DNA of 64,000 nt from Flavobacteriaceae bacterium. GTDB taxonomy: Bacteria > Bacteroidota > Bacteroidia > Flavobacteriales > Flavobacteriaceae. Position 1 is the stretch's first letter. Each line of letters opens with the position of its first letter. Where the stretch lies: NCBI GenBank assembly GCA_026709415.1, contig JAPOSZ010000027.1:1-64000 (forward strand), read 5' to 3'. The notes below the pieces were generated by a model. That model saw nothing but the letters and a program-made list of their open reading frames with translations, was not told the origin of the DNA and did no database searches. Made by a program: the position numbers and the translations under genes. This document shows positions 40,101 to 47,140 of this stretch, one piece after another.

Positions 40101-40284
40101 CCCAACCAATATTGAATGGAAAAGCAAGGATGGAAAAGGGGAAACAGGGGGATCAGCGACAATTGACGAAAGTTCAGGTTTGTTGACTGCAGTTAAAGCT
40201 GGTAATTTAGATATAAGTATCCTTATTAAAGACGACGACGATAAACTTATAACTAGACATAAAATTACAATCACCGTGAATTAA
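31150..40284 (+). CDS. Giant lipoprotein: coiled-coil stalk plus about 29 BIG2-type Ig-like domains
   Basis: A 3044-residue lipoprotein with Cys23 after MVFAIILA. Residues about 28-300 are continuous coiled coil (LKTENTELKQKISSLQESY). The rest is a chain of about 90-residue BIG2-like domains, each with W[KST]SS...V...TGxITGVxAG near its end. Three domain types alternate: A (RIEIVETDFPDPFLVGQ), B (IRILENLPEGFKKGQTHTL) and C (ELKIIDLPxSSTI...TWTSSD). I count three lead-in domains, eight A-B-C triads and a final A-B pair, with a period of roughly 850 bases. No catalytic motif or T9SS domain is seen. A surface adhesin or spacer is likely; if it sits on the outer membrane it could reach far from the cell. 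It is first in a probable operon with the next two genes. Confidence 0.82.
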   Translation: MKFGNIIRLSRIILMVFAIILACQKDPLIDVLKPQISLLQIEYNQSKHKLDQLKTENTELKQKISSLQESYVLLQKQYQDELSGSEALQNEIDGVEKQLQTTIENNRLKRSALLTTLAELKEKVKNSSEEFQQLEENQKLLDKTTKALNQVEKTQPILQELQNKIADFQSDLNEYLLKKKEYEDLESEHSSKLDEISQLKKQIEKAEKTLEKLRLDFEINQLDQQLSDETSTNGLIEKVESDLADLNQQIKKLSTFAEILPKLKESLSETIETEKNLQLQLGDLKHEFYLLTGNTPPPAPVVNGPSIQVDSDMPKRFFIGDIYKLNYSFFNQEGVLSQPTGLVLWSSNNEKILKIDEVSGEIQAMGLGTVEVSITTQIDDQVYEDSLTIDVSNLLKHRVEIVQDIPNVFMPNQKHDLEFAYFDERGEKVTQPEGKVTWKSSNTQVISVHPNTGEITALKSGSATIIVSLEHPENGVMTYSYQIQVQSDSIPPRLVIHDKPSNSRIGVNETYDLNFEYYNSSGQKVDIPNGLSFIWRSTETTKVTINSSTGVITGVAAGTSVISVSTIIEGQIISDRITITVSDGSVPNDADRVEIVETDFPDPFLVGQAHRFTLRFFDSNGNKINAPNGTAVWKSSKNRNAKPNNSGEVTAERKGAATITVTFTISGNSKTLTDSYDITVEQGPAIRIIENIPSNFAPPQTFTLSYHYWNASGIKVNPPDGIRWKSATKNVATIDNRTGEVTAVGVGTSVITITTQESNNNDRISDTYEITVGGSPTVEPELRIIDLPTNSTISINGMQDLNFEYFDHTGTKSDLPQGATVTWTSSDTTKITIDTSSGVMTGVAEGTSDITVTATIDGKTITKTETITVSAGSVSQDADRIEIVETDFPDPFLVGQAHRFTLRFFDSNGNKINAPNGTAVWKSSKNRNAKPNNSGEVTAERKGAATITVTFTISANSKELTDSFDITVEQGPAIRILENIPLNFAPPQKHTLTYNYWNAIGVKVNPPEGIRWKSATKSVATIDNSTGEVTAVGAGTSVITITTQESNNNDRISDTYEITVGGGSPTVEPELRIIDLPNNSTITINGTHDLDFEYYDNTGTKANLPTGVTPTWTSSDTTKITIDATTGVITGVAAGTSDITASATIDGNTITARETIMVSAGSLRTDGSRIEINEDLDLFFVGKTHTFTFTYYNNSDTETTEPAGSPQWTASNSRVTFSTSNIGESTGAEAGIVTITLRYTFDDDGSYLEDTYRFSVIEGSLVRILENLPEGFKKGQTHTLTAEYYDATGTKTTHPDGLSWSSNDESVATVDQNGQVTAVGPGSVRIRVVTQESTPSERKSTRYAFNVLTDPELKIIDLPDSSTIGINETQDLDFEYFDNTGTKVNLPMEATVTWTSSDTTKITIDATTGVITGVAAGTSDITASATIDGSTIMATETITVSAGSLRNDGSYITIQEDLPQLFFVGQTHMFAIKHYDSSDTEIAQPAGSAEWTASNSGMTFSTTTIGQGTAATAGTITITVRYTFDSDGNYLEDTYEIEVLQGPLVRIVEDIPEGFKKGQTHTLTADYYNLSGQKVTHPDGLTWTSRNADVATINRDSGLLTAVGPGTVTVVARTKGSTPRQSDTYAFTVLADSELKIIDLPPSSSITLSTSHDLNFEFYNSSGTKVNLPPGATVSWTSSDVSKVSVVSGTGVITGTGIGKADITASTTIDGATITAKATISVVAGSQRSDGSYIEIQDDLPDPFLVGQTHTFSIKYYDSTDTEITPLPAGSYEWTTTNNRITFSSSNSGVGVGAGAGTVRITVRYTFNSDGSYLEAIYRPKVIQGPLVQITENIPEGFKKGERYILSAEYYDANGNNIGHPDGLSWSSSDDTVATVDSSTGEVIAVDPGPVTITVTTQESDEMSQISDTYEFDVLTDPDIKIIDLPTDSSINVGGTNPLDYEYYDNMGAKVELPQGSTVTWTSSDSTKVSVDSSGVITGEAAGSADITATVSGTSISKSVTIMVLGIARNDGSRIVINEDIDLFFVGETRQFTFTYYDSSNTQTTAPLGTSSWSSSNNKLTFSTTSIGEGTGAGSGLVTMTLRYTFDDDGNYLEDTYQIKVTQGPLIRILEDLPEGFKKGDTHTLMAEYYNASGMKMTHPDGLSWSSSDEAFATVSSSGLVTAIGPGNVRIRVVTQESDPDDRISDNYRFDVLTDPELKISNLPASSTIASNGTHDLDFEYYDHMGTKVDLPQGATFTWTSSDTTKITIDASTGVITSVSAGSSDITISATISGSTITATETITVSASSLRNDGTYITIQEDLTGLFFVGQMRTFTIKHYNSSDTEITEPAGSAVWTDSNSGITFSTTTIGQGTATAAGTTTITVRYTFDSDGNYLEDTYEIEVLQGPLVQITEDIPEGFKKGERYTLSAEYYDANGNNIGHPDGLSWSSSDDTVATVDSSTGEVIAVDPGPVTITVTTQESDEMSQISDTYEFDVLTDPDIKIIDLPTDSSINVGGTNPLDYEYYDNMGAKVELPQGSTVTWTSSDPTKVSVDSPGVITGVVAGSADITATVSGTSISKTVTIMVLGIARADGTRIEIQENPSDLFFVGKPHQFTIKHYDSGDTEINSPPAGSAVWTANNPRMTFSTTNIGEGTGAEVGVVTITVRYTFDSDGNYLEDTYQIKVTQGPLIRILEDLPEGFKKGDTHTLMAEYYNASGMKMTHPDGLSWSSSDEAFATVSSSGLVTAIGPGNVRIRVVTQESDPDDRISDNYRFDVLTDPELKISNLPGTSLQSNILVGSTHGLNYEYYDNTGDKVNNLPGGATVTWTSSDMAKITINKTTGVITGVSAGESDITVSATIDGETITSSVTIFVLASAVPLRVEIIEDLPDPFIVGQKHTLKFDYYDSQGKAMPPSDGNQVWSSNKNRAAMISNTNELTAVRTGDYTIKLVFTTGGVTLPEDTLDVTIEKGPIVRIVDNVPTNFAVGDKHTMSFDYWDVTNTKVTPTNIEWKSKDGKGETGGSATIDESSGLLTAVKAGNLDISILIKDDDDKLITRHKITITVN
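32932..33140 (+). repeat. Long direct repeat in giant gene, copy 1 (copy 2 at 33796-34004)
   Basis: A 209-base block of an A-type Ig domain is repeated 864 bases later with about one mismatch. The flanking sequence is more diverged, which points to recent duplication or gene conversion. Confidence 0.9.
34329..34337 (+). repeat. G9 tract in giant gene; paralogous site has G6
   Basis: Nine G encode part of VGGGSPTVEP. The equivalent position one triad earlier (33465-33470) has six G (VGGSPTVEP), and a further G8 run lies at 39549-39556. A one-base change here would truncate the protein at about one third of its length. Confidence 0.85.
36628..37176 (+). repeat. Long direct repeat in giant gene, copy 1 (copy 2 at 38314-38862)
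   Basis: A block of about 550 bases covering a B and a C domain recurs at an offset of 1686 bases (two triads) with few substitutions, in frame. Confidence 0.88.
37420..37760 (+). repeat. 341-base identical direct repeat in giant gene (copy 2 at 39112-39452)
   Basis: By direct reading the two copies match over the whole 341 bases at an offset of 1692 bases (564 codons). This encodes the same B domain twice. Confidence 0.9.
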
Positions 40285-40336
40285 ATGACCATTTCATTCA
40301 AATATTTATCATTATTTCACTTCATCCAATGAACTC

Positions 40337-41284
40337 TTGATGTCTTCAAATCGTATTTATAGTTGGTTGAAAAAGAGTAGTGTTCTCTTTGCCATTGTGT
40401 GTTGTCTTTCTTGTTCTTCCAATGATGATTTGTTGGTAAACGATCTTCAAGAAACCTATGATAAGATTTCTCAAGACATTCAATTACTAGAATCAGAATT
40501 AAAGTCCGTCATCACCGAAAATGCCGATCTGAAGAGTCAGGTGGAGGCACTGGAAAATCAACACAGTTTACTACAAACTGAATTTGAAACGGCCACAAAA
40601 AATCGCCAAGATCTCGATATTCGATTAGCATCTCTCAATGAAAACCTAAAAAACCAAATCGATGACTCCATGGCTGAACAGAATAGCCTTCAAAGCCAGA
40701 TTGATGATTTGAAAAAAGAATTAGAAGAAATCGAAGGTCAAAATATCGATGATTTAAAGAAGAAAAATCTCGAGCAACAAGAAAGACTATCAGAACTGAT
40801 TGCACTTCATACCGAATTCCAAAAGGAAATGAAAGATAGGGAAGATCAATTAACCTTGATCATGGAAGAAATTGAAAGCCTTCAAAACATCACATCACAA
40901 CTTGAAAACAAAAAAAAAGAGCTAGATAATGCTCTTGAAGAATTAAAAAAATCGAAAGAACGAATCACTCAGCTAGAATCACAAATCAATCAAGTTTCAA
41001 CAACCAATGTCACTGGAACTATATCCAACCAAGAGCTGGAACAGCTTCAAAATCGTTTGAATCAATTAAAAAAGGAATTAGAAGAATATCAAAATCTAAA
41101 AGAATCCGTTGAAAATCAAAATCAGACGTTAAAAGAACTGGAGCAACTCAAAGCACAATACGATCAATTATTAAAACAACAGAGCCTTTCAAAAGCATCC
41201 ATTGAACAATTAGAAAGGGAAATAGAACAACTAAGTCGAACGATTACTTGTTTCAAACTAGCATTAGAGGGGCTTAGCTGCTAA
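40337..41284 (+). CDS. All-coiled-coil lipoprotein
   Basis: A 315-residue lipoprotein; the signal is followed by the Cys-rich VCCLSCSSND with Cys26 the likely lipid site. Almost the whole mature chain (about 32-305) is heptad coiled coil rich in Leu, Glu, Gln and Lys (SQIDDLKKELEEIEGQ), ending in a short TCFKLALEGLSC with two Cys. It has no head domain. It follows the giant lipoprotein by 52 bases and its N-terminal half resembles that protein's stalk in composition. It might pair with that stalk through coiled-coil contacts; this is inference. No known family is recognised. Confidence 0.7.
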   Translation: MMSSNRIYSWLKKSSVLFAIVCCLSCSSNDDLLVNDLQETYDKISQDIQLLESELKSVITENADLKSQVEALENQHSLLQTEFETATKNRQDLDIRLASLNENLKNQIDDSMAEQNSLQSQIDDLKKELEEIEGQNIDDLKKKNLEQQERLSELIALHTEFQKEMKDREDQLTLIMEEIESLQNITSQLENKKKELDNALEELKKSKERITQLESQINQVSTTNVTGTISNQELEQLQNRLNQLKKELEEYQNLKESVENQNQTLKELEQLKAQYDQLLKQQSLSKASIEQLEREIEQLSRTITCFKLALEGLSC

Positions 41285-41381
41285 AATGGATGAATTCTTG
41301 TGATGGATTAATTCAAAGGGAATTCTATGGATGGCCCTTGATTTGATACCACTGCAAAAGAAATTTAGTACCTTTGGATTT

Positions 41382-42632
41382 ATGGATTATGATGGAGTTA
41401 TTGTCGTAGACGACAGAGGCGAAGCCGATTATTTTCATGGCAGAAAAAAGGAGAAAAAAATAATAGATGATTTATTGGGATTATCTCAAAGAAAAAACAA
41501 GGGATACTCGATACTGATTCAAGGTTCGCCAGGTGTTGGTAAAACAGCATTATTAGAAGAATATCAAACCGAAAAAATCAAAAAGCAATGGGATGTAAAA
41601 ACGTTAAGCATGAGTTGTCTTTGGGATACAAAACAATTTCACGATGCGTTATTTGGGGATAAATCTTTTGAAATAGGAGAAAAAGAAGCTAGTGGAAACA
41701 TCAAATTAATCGGTGGAAAAGTCACGTATTTGGCAACAGAAAAAACATTTTCTAAATCATTAAGACAACTAAAAAAACCAACTATTCTGATTTTCGATGA
41801 AGCACAAATGATCGGTGTCAAAGGTCATGTTGGACAAGAAAGAGCTCAAAAAGCATCGGAGTTATTTGATGAACTGCACAATGCAAGAACAGAACATGGT
41901 CTTGTGTTCTTAATCGCTGGATTAGGAACGACTGAAAATATTTTTCAAGCATTGAAAATATCAAGATTTAATGATTCGTGTATCATAAACTTGGGGGTAT
42001 TAGACAAAGCATCAGAAAAAAAAATACTTTGGGATTATCTGACAAAAAGTGGTGGGGTCAAAAAAACAAATCCCCATCTCAACCATTGGATAGAACAGAT
42101 GACACAAGAAACACATCAATGGGCTCACCATATTAGTTGCTACGGACAAATAGCATCGATTCTATCCAAGAAAAATAACGGCGTCTTGGATGATGTATTA
42201 TTAAAAAAAGTACTAGAAATTAGTCGAGAAAAAAAAATCTGGTATTATGATAGAAGAGTGAAACCGTTTACTAAGAAAGAGTGCCAGCAGATGGCTCAAT
42301 TCTTAGATGTTAGTCAAAACCAAGAAGTTTTTTCAGCAGAAGTCATTATTGAATTTTTAAATAAGACCTATTCCTTGAATGAATCCGAAAGAATCTTTCA
42401 TCTAGCAGTAGAAAAAGGGGTTTTTCATCGAAATAAAGATAAAGATTATACCGTTCCCATTCCTTCCATGCGAACATGGTTGGTCAATCAATTCCTTAAA
42501 AAGAAAAAGCAAGTGAATGTATTGACCGTGGAAGAACTAAATCAACGATTAAAACCGAACGATGGTTTTAACCCAAAAAATAGTGATGAAAGAAAAGAAG
42601 TAGACAAGGAAAGAAAAAATACCAATGCCTAA
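41382..42632 (+). CDS. AAA-type (Orc1/Cdc6-like or STAND-like) ATPase
   Basis: A cytoplasmic P-loop ATPase. An in-frame ATG lies at 41331, but the start at 41382 (MDYDGVIVVDDRGEADYFHG) aligns with the paralogue at 63296 and is preferred. Numbered from 41331, the Walker A is GSPGVGKT (65-72) and the Walker B is TILIFDEAQM (Asp156, Glu157). A sensor-like region LVFLIAGLG follows, then the conserved ETHQWAHHISCYGQIAS and a C-terminal winged-helix-like part (VPIPSMRTWLVNQFLKKK). The paralogue at 62079-63296 shares this plan. Function is unknown; such ATPases occur in replication, transposition and defence. It follows the coiled-coil lipoprotein by about 100 bases, an odd pairing. Confidence 0.72.
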   Translation: MDYDGVIVVDDRGEADYFHGRKKEKKIIDDLLGLSQRKNKGYSILIQGSPGVGKTALLEEYQTEKIKKQWDVKTLSMSCLWDTKQFHDALFGDKSFEIGEKEASGNIKLIGGKVTYLATEKTFSKSLRQLKKPTILIFDEAQMIGVKGHVGQERAQKASELFDELHNARTEHGLVFLIAGLGTTENIFQALKISRFNDSCIINLGVLDKASEKKILWDYLTKSGGVKKTNPHLNHWIEQMTQETHQWAHHISCYGQIASILSKKNNGVLDDVLLKKVLEISREKKIWYYDRRVKPFTKKECQQMAQFLDVSQNQEVFSAEVIIEFLNKTYSLNESERIFHLAVEKGVFHRNKDKDYTVPIPSMRTWLVNQFLKKKKQVNVLTVEELNQRLKPNDGFNPKNSDERKEVDKERKNTNA

Positions 42633-42703
42633 AAATCATTTTCACTGGAAAACCCATGAAGTGAGGCGTTCCGTTCCCTAAAAAGTTTCTAAAGACACCA
42701 ATA

Positions 42704-43816
42704 TCAGTCATTGACTTTAATGGCGACTGACCAAGATTCTGTGGCATTATTAAACCCTCCAGGTCCATCCATCGTCGCAAAATATAAGTACTCGAGATTC
42801 CCATTTTCATCTAATAAGACACTACATCTTTCTAATTGACCTTGAGAAATAATTTCTCCAGACTCCTTTTTTAAGTTTTTTGAGTAAGCATGAGGATAGG
42901 GATCAAATGTCCAATGGATGGCATCCGAGGAATGAGCTAAAACACCATCTCCTATGGTTCCCGTGATTTTGCCTTTTTGATCTTTAGCTAATAGATGAAA
43001 CCCATCTTGGTCTTTCCAAAGACAAATATCTTCAACTTCAGTTTCTTGTTCACGGCTAAAAATAGGTGTTTGACTCAACACCTGATAAGGACCTTTAAAA
43101 TCATCCGCTTTAGCGACTCCAATGGACATTCCTGATTGATATGGAAAAGAATCCAAATATCTTCGAGATTTAAACATCAGCACGACCGACCCATCATTAT
43201 GAATCCAGGGAGCCGGATTAGAGGTTAAAAAACTATAATAGGTGTTGGGTTTGACATCCAAAACAGGATCATCAAGACGCTGCCATGGGCCGTTGATGCT
43301 TTTTGAAAAAGCCACACCAATTCTTTTATTTGATCTTCCAATGATAGCATAGGGAGATTTTAAATCCAAGACATCTCCGGGCTCCAAATCATCAAAAGGA
43401 TGCGTTGAACCCATATAAAACAAGACATAAGTATCTCCTGACTTGGTGATTTTAGGATTGTGAGTGGATTGACCATCCCAATATTGTGCTCCCCTTGCTG
43501 GTAATGCAACATCCTGAAATTCAAAAGGGCCTTCCGGATGGTCAGAAACAGCATGGACAATTTCTGATGCGACCATCCATCCAGGATGAAATCGAAGATA
43601 TTTGGGTATTCTTGAAACAAACATATGGTATAACCCATCTTCTGTTTTGATGACCGAACTTCCCCAAACCCAATAATCCGCTTCGGAATACGCTTTGACA
43701 TCTGGCAGAGGACCCAATCGATTCATCAATTGATTGGACTTTTGTTGACACCATCCATTATCCATTCCAACGAGGAACAAGGACATCATCAACAAGAATT
43801 TAAATTGCTTTTTCAT
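42704..43816 (-). CDS. Secreted five-bladed beta-propeller glycosidase-like protein (GH43/GH32-like fold)
   Basis: A 370-residue protein with a signal peptide (MKKQFKFLLMMSLFLVGMDN). The repeated blade motifs include WVWGSSVIKTEDGLYHMFVS, HNPKITKSGDTYVLFYMGST, IGVAFSKSINGPW, GMSIGVAKADDFKGPY and LERCSVLLDENGNLEYLYFA. These are the D-G-x-Y-xx-Y and S-xx-GPW patterns of five-bladed propeller glycosidases of the GH43/GH32/GH117 type. I cannot place it in one family or name its substrate. It starts 5 bases after the GH29 fucosidase gene, so both act on the same glycan. Candidate roles are removal of a sugar side chain or an exo-acting galactosidase-like step. Confidence 0.6.
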   Translation of the reverse strand: MKKQFKFLLMMSLFLVGMDNGWCQQKSNQLMNRLGPLPDVKAYSEADYWVWGSSVIKTEDGLYHMFVSRIPKYLRFHPGWMVASEIVHAVSDHPEGPFEFQDVALPARGAQYWDGQSTHNPKITKSGDTYVLFYMGSTHPFDDLEPGDVLDLKSPYAIIGRSNKRIGVAFSKSINGPWQRLDDPVLDVKPNTYYSFLTSNPAPWIHNDGSVVLMFKSRRYLDSFPYQSGMSIGVAKADDFKGPYQVLSQTPIFSREQETEVEDICLWKDQDGFHLLAKDQKGKITGTIGDGVLAHSSDAIHWTFDPYPHAYSKNLKKESGEIISQGQLERCSVLLDENGNLEYLYFATMDGPGGFNNATESWSVAIKVND

Positions 43817-43821
43817 TTCGA

Positions 43822-45723
43822 TTAATTACTGTTATTTTCATTGACAACGAAAACCGGATCTAACTCAATCTGTAAGACTCTTAAATTGTCGAGTTCCAAA
43901 TCAAGATCTTCATCATAAAACCATTTTTTGATGGTCGTTCCCGTACTTTCAACGGATAGTTCAATGGTTTTTTCTCCAGGATGATCGATTTGAATTTCGC
44001 TTAAATAGCAAACCGATTCGGGATAGGAATGAGCTCGAACATTCTTAATGGCCACATCTTCTTTAAGCTCGATCACTTTGGTGGTATCGTCAAATTGAAG
44101 TCGAACCTTAGCTCCCTTTGGAAATCTTTGCCTCCAATGTCGATTGATGTATAATTTAACCATGAAATTTCCCGGATCACTGACTTGAAATTTCCATTGG
44201 AGACTGCCAAAATCTTTGCTAAAATCCTGCGTATAACCTGAACGGCCGATGGATAAAGTTCCTTGTTCTCCGGAAATCAGTTCAGCATAGGTGGCAGGTA
44301 GTGAAATCAGTCCATTACTGAATTGATAAAGATCTTTCATGGATTCTGGTGTTTGGTCAAAGGTTAATTCAATTACCGAAACGGTTTCTTCTGGTAATTT
44401 TGATGGTAGCTCGATCACTGTTTCATGGAAATTATTCATGGTATTTTGTTGGGTGAATTTTAATTCTTGATCTAGTGAAAGGAGTTTTGCCGATTGAATA
44501 GGCGTTTTCAAACCTCGAAAAGTCAATTGCTCCATGGTATGATCAAAAATATGTAAGTAGATTTTGTTCCCTTTGGTTGTTGAAGTGCCCCAAGGAAAAT
44601 CTCTTTTAAAAATCATGGGCTGTGTTCCATAAATCGATGGACCATTTTCCTTGAGCCAATGTCCAATTTCATCAAGAATATCCAGACTGGCTTGCGGAAT
44701 TTCACCCTCTGATGTGGGACCGACATTGAGTAAATAATTGGAACCTCTAGAGGCACATTTAGCCAGCGATTCGATTAATTGTTTTGGTGTTTTCCATTGG
44801 TGATCCCAAGATTTAAACCCCCAAGTGTTGTTCATCGTCGCAATGACTTCATAATCACCATCGAGAACCTTCCAAGGGATTTCATTATCTCCAAACAATT
44901 GATAATCTCCAAAACCATTGCCTACTCGACTATTGACAAGTGTTTTGGGTTGGATTTCTTTGACTAAATCATAGAATCTTTTCGAATCTGTTGAAGTCAT
45001 ATTGGTTGGGGTATCGTACCAAATAATGCCAATAGGACCATATTGGGTAAGGAGTTCTCTGACTTGAGGAAAAGCTTTTTCTTGAATATAGAGCTCAAAA
45101 TCATCATTGCGAAGTTCTTGTGGTGTCTCATACTGTCCCTCCCATTCTTGCCAATTGGCATTGGGATCATGCCAATCTTGACGATGAGAATAATAAAAGC
45201 ATAGCCTGATTCCGTTCAACTGGCATTCTTTGGCTAATTCGGCCATGATATCCTGACCAAATGGTGTTGCATCAACAATATCGTATTGGGAAGTTTTAGA
45301 ATCATACATGGCAAAGCCATCATGATGTTTGGCGGTAATTACTATGTATTTCATACCACTTTCTTTGGCTGTTTGCACCCACTTTTTTGCATCAAATTTG
45401 GTGGGATTAAACTTTTTTGGTAAAAGAGTGTATTCACTATTCGGAATGGCTGCAAATCGCATAATTTGCTCTCCGATTCCTTCAATTTTTTCACCTTTCC
45501 ATACACCTGCTGGAACGGAGTACACACCCCAATGTATGAACAATCCAAACCGTGATTCTCGCCACCATTTGGCGATATCTTCTTCATGGTTATTCTGTCC
45601 ATCAGCAGAATAAAATCCTACAAGGAACATCAAAATAAATAGCATCGAATTGCTGAAAATATCCCTGATGACATTTTCCATGAAACCCTTATTGAGTTTT
45701 TTACTTTTTTTTAAACTAAGCAT
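43822..45723 (-). CDS. GH29 alpha-L-fucosidase
   Basis: A 633-residue secreted enzyme. The start may be M15 (MENVIRDIFSNSMLFILMFL), which gives a cleaner signal peptide. The GH29 barrel shows WWRESRFGLFIHWGVYSVPA, YIVITAKHHDGFAMYDSKTS, and the nucleophile in IGIIWYDTP (Asp237 in the long numbering). RGSNYLLNVGPTSEGEIP is the family's C-terminal barrel motif. A beta-sandwich of about 170 residues (GSLQWKFQVSDPGNFMVKLY) follows. The enzyme releases alpha-linked L-fucose. With PL8, GH88 and sulfatase genes nearby, a fucosylated sulfated GAG is a reasonable target. Confidence 0.92.
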   Translation of the reverse strand: MLSLKKSKKLNKGFMENVIRDIFSNSMLFILMFLVGFYSADGQNNHEEDIAKWWRESRFGLFIHWGVYSVPAGVWKGEKIEGIGEQIMRFAAIPNSEYTLLPKKFNPTKFDAKKWVQTAKESGMKYIVITAKHHDGFAMYDSKTSQYDIVDATPFGQDIMAELAKECQLNGIRLCFYYSHRQDWHDPNANWQEWEGQYETPQELRNDDFELYIQEKAFPQVRELLTQYGPIGIIWYDTPTNMTSTDSKRFYDLVKEIQPKTLVNSRVGNGFGDYQLFGDNEIPWKVLDGDYEVIATMNNTWGFKSWDHQWKTPKQLIESLAKCASRGSNYLLNVGPTSEGEIPQASLDILDEIGHWLKENGPSIYGTQPMIFKRDFPWGTSTTKGNKIYLHIFDHTMEQLTFRGLKTPIQSAKLLSLDQELKFTQQNTMNNFHETVIELPSKLPEETVSVIELTFDQTPESMKDLYQFSNGLISLPATYAELISGEQGTLSIGRSGYTQDFSKDFGSLQWKFQVSDPGNFMVKLYINRHWRQRFPKGAKVRLQFDDTTKVIELKEDVAIKNVRAHSYPESVCYLSEIQIDHPGEKTIELSVESTGTTIKKWFYDEDLDLELDNLRVLQIELDPVFVVNENNSN

Positions 45724-45930
45724 TATCCATTATTTTTCATTATTTCACTTCATCATTTGGTTGACATCTCATCCGTATCATGTCTATTTAAAGCATTTGT
45801 TCATTTCCATTTTTATGCCTTGCTATCAAATGTTGTTTTTCAATCTCAATAATAGAAACACTACCGCTTAATTAATGGATTTAACTTGCTGTGTTCGTAA
45901 CCATTCTTAAACCAAAACAACCGTTCTAGT

Positions 45931-45962
45931 GCTACCAATTAATTTATAAATTAATTGGTAGC
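45931..45962. repeat. 32-bp perfect palindrome
   Basis: Two 16-base arms with no spacer read the same on both strands (starting GCTACCAATTAATTT). It lies 29 bases downstream of the lipoprotein gene ending at 45992 and about 210 bases upstream of the fucosidase start. No T-tract follows on either strand, so it may be an operator or cruciform rather than a terminator. Confidence 0.9.
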
Positions 45963-45991
45963 GGGCTCATACACCAAACTCCTTCTGCCCA

Positions 45992-46570
45992 TTAAAAGCT
46001 TTCCTCTAAATTCAACTCTCCATCATCATAAACAATCCAAATACTACCACTCCAACAACCCTTTTCATTACAATCAACATCACTAAAACCAAAACTTACC
46101 CAAACTCTATTGTCAACAACATAACGTTCAATCAAATTTTCCTCATCAACCGATTCAACATCATAAAGTTGTATTTTAATGGTTCCAAATTCCCCATCGC
46201 TATAAATTCTATACGCTATATCGCTTTTCTCGATGACCTTAAATACATCAACAAATGCTTGATTGACTTGTTTTTTAACATCCTCTATATCGTATTTATA
46301 TCCGTTTAGTCTGCCAACCCATATATCAAAACGTACATCACCAAAGTGTTCAAACTTTCCAATTGCTTTATAGCTATCGCTAACTGTTTTTTCATTATCA
46401 CAATTATCTAGCCCACTGCAATAATTTGAGCCAAATTCCTTATCAACTTCAATCACACTAAACCCAAACTCATTTTCGCTACCATCATCACCCTTATCAC
46501 CTTTTGAACATGCCGATAATAACACACTCAAAAATATTAATCTCAAAAGTTTCATTTTTTTTAATTTCAT
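45992..46570 (-). CDS. Hypothetical lipoprotein
   Basis: A 192-residue lipoprotein with lipobox LLSACSKGDKG (Cys near residue 21) and a short Gly-Asp-rich linker. The mature domain of about 150 residues is acidic with alternating strands (VRFDIWVGRLNG, IAYRIYSDGEFGTIKIQLYD, CWSGSIWIVYDDG) and several Cys. I do not recognise a family. It is the last of several small genes on this strand. Confidence 0.6.
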   Translation of the reverse strand: MKLKKMKLLRLIFLSVLLSACSKGDKGDDGSENEFGFSVIEVDKEFGSNYCSGLDNCDNEKTVSDSYKAIGKFEHFGDVRFDIWVGRLNGYKYDIEDVKKQVNQAFVDVFKVIEKSDIAYRIYSDGEFGTIKIQLYDVESVDEENLIERYVVDNRVWVSFGFSDVDCNEKGCWSGSIWIVYDDGELNLEESF

Positions 46571-46700
46571 AGTTACTTCCTTTCTTTTAACTCATATAAT
46601 CACAACCCATTGGGATTGTTTTAAATCATCACGGCTAAAGGTTTGCTGACCATTTCATTCAGTGAATCCGTGTTTCGTTGCTCATTGGGTATATGATTGA

Positions 46701-46895
46701 TTAATCCAAGTTCTCACTAACTGGGGTCGGATATTTCAAAACAATCCGATTGTTTTCTAGATCAAAAATAACGAGATACTCCTTTGGTATAACCTTATAC
46801 TCTAGTTTGTTCTTTTTATCAAATTGGATTTTAATAGTAGGAACTAACGCTCTTCCATTGTCTTTAATCCTTACTAATGGTTCTGTTAGTCTCAA
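46701..46895 (-). CDS. Small hypothetical protein, TTG or upstream start
   Basis: A 64-residue product (LVPTIKIQFDKKNKLEYKVI, then PKEYLVIFDLENNRIVLKYP), basic and strand-rich. The start shown is a TTG. The frame stays open upstream through LIIILNN to an ATT that overlaps the end of the preceding small membrane protein, so coupled translation from there is possible. Family unknown. Confidence 0.4.
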   Translation of the reverse strand: MRLTEPLVRIKDNGRALVPTIKIQFDKKNKLEYKVIPKEYLVIFDLENNRIVLKYPTPVSENLD

Positions 46896-46915
46896 AAGGT
46901 TGTTTAGGATTATTA

Positions 46916-47140
46916 TTAACCTATTAATTGAAACGCTTTACCAATAACGCCACTCAAAATTAGAATTAAGACAATACCATATATCTTAATGAAGCTACCA
47001 TGCGATCCCGTCTTATGATTTAAGATATCAAATTTTTCATGTAGCCCATCAATTTTAGTTTCAAGTTTATCTACTGCTTGTTTTAATTCCTTGTTTTGTG
47101 TAGATATTAATTCTTTTAATTGTTCTATATCATTTTTCAT
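46916..47140 (-). CDS. Small coiled-coil plus single-helix membrane protein
   Basis: A 74-residue protein. Residues 1-40 are a heptad coiled coil (LKELISTQNKELKQAVDKLE) and residues about 50-70 a C-terminal membrane helix (IYGIVLILILSGVIGKAF). The plan resembles the phage and prophage XhlA-type hemolysin or holin helper proteins, which have an N-terminal coiled coil and a C-terminal anchor. No phage genes surround it, so the role is open. Confidence 0.55.
   Translation of the reverse strand: MKNDIEQLKELISTQNKELKQAVDKLETKIDGLHEKFDILNHKTGSHGSFIKIYGIVLILILSGVIGKAFQLIG

Noticed and set aside
46916-47140. Prophage holin operon
   Set aside because: The coiled-coil plus single-helix plan fits XhlA-like proteins, but no lysin, portal, tail or integrase gene is nearby.
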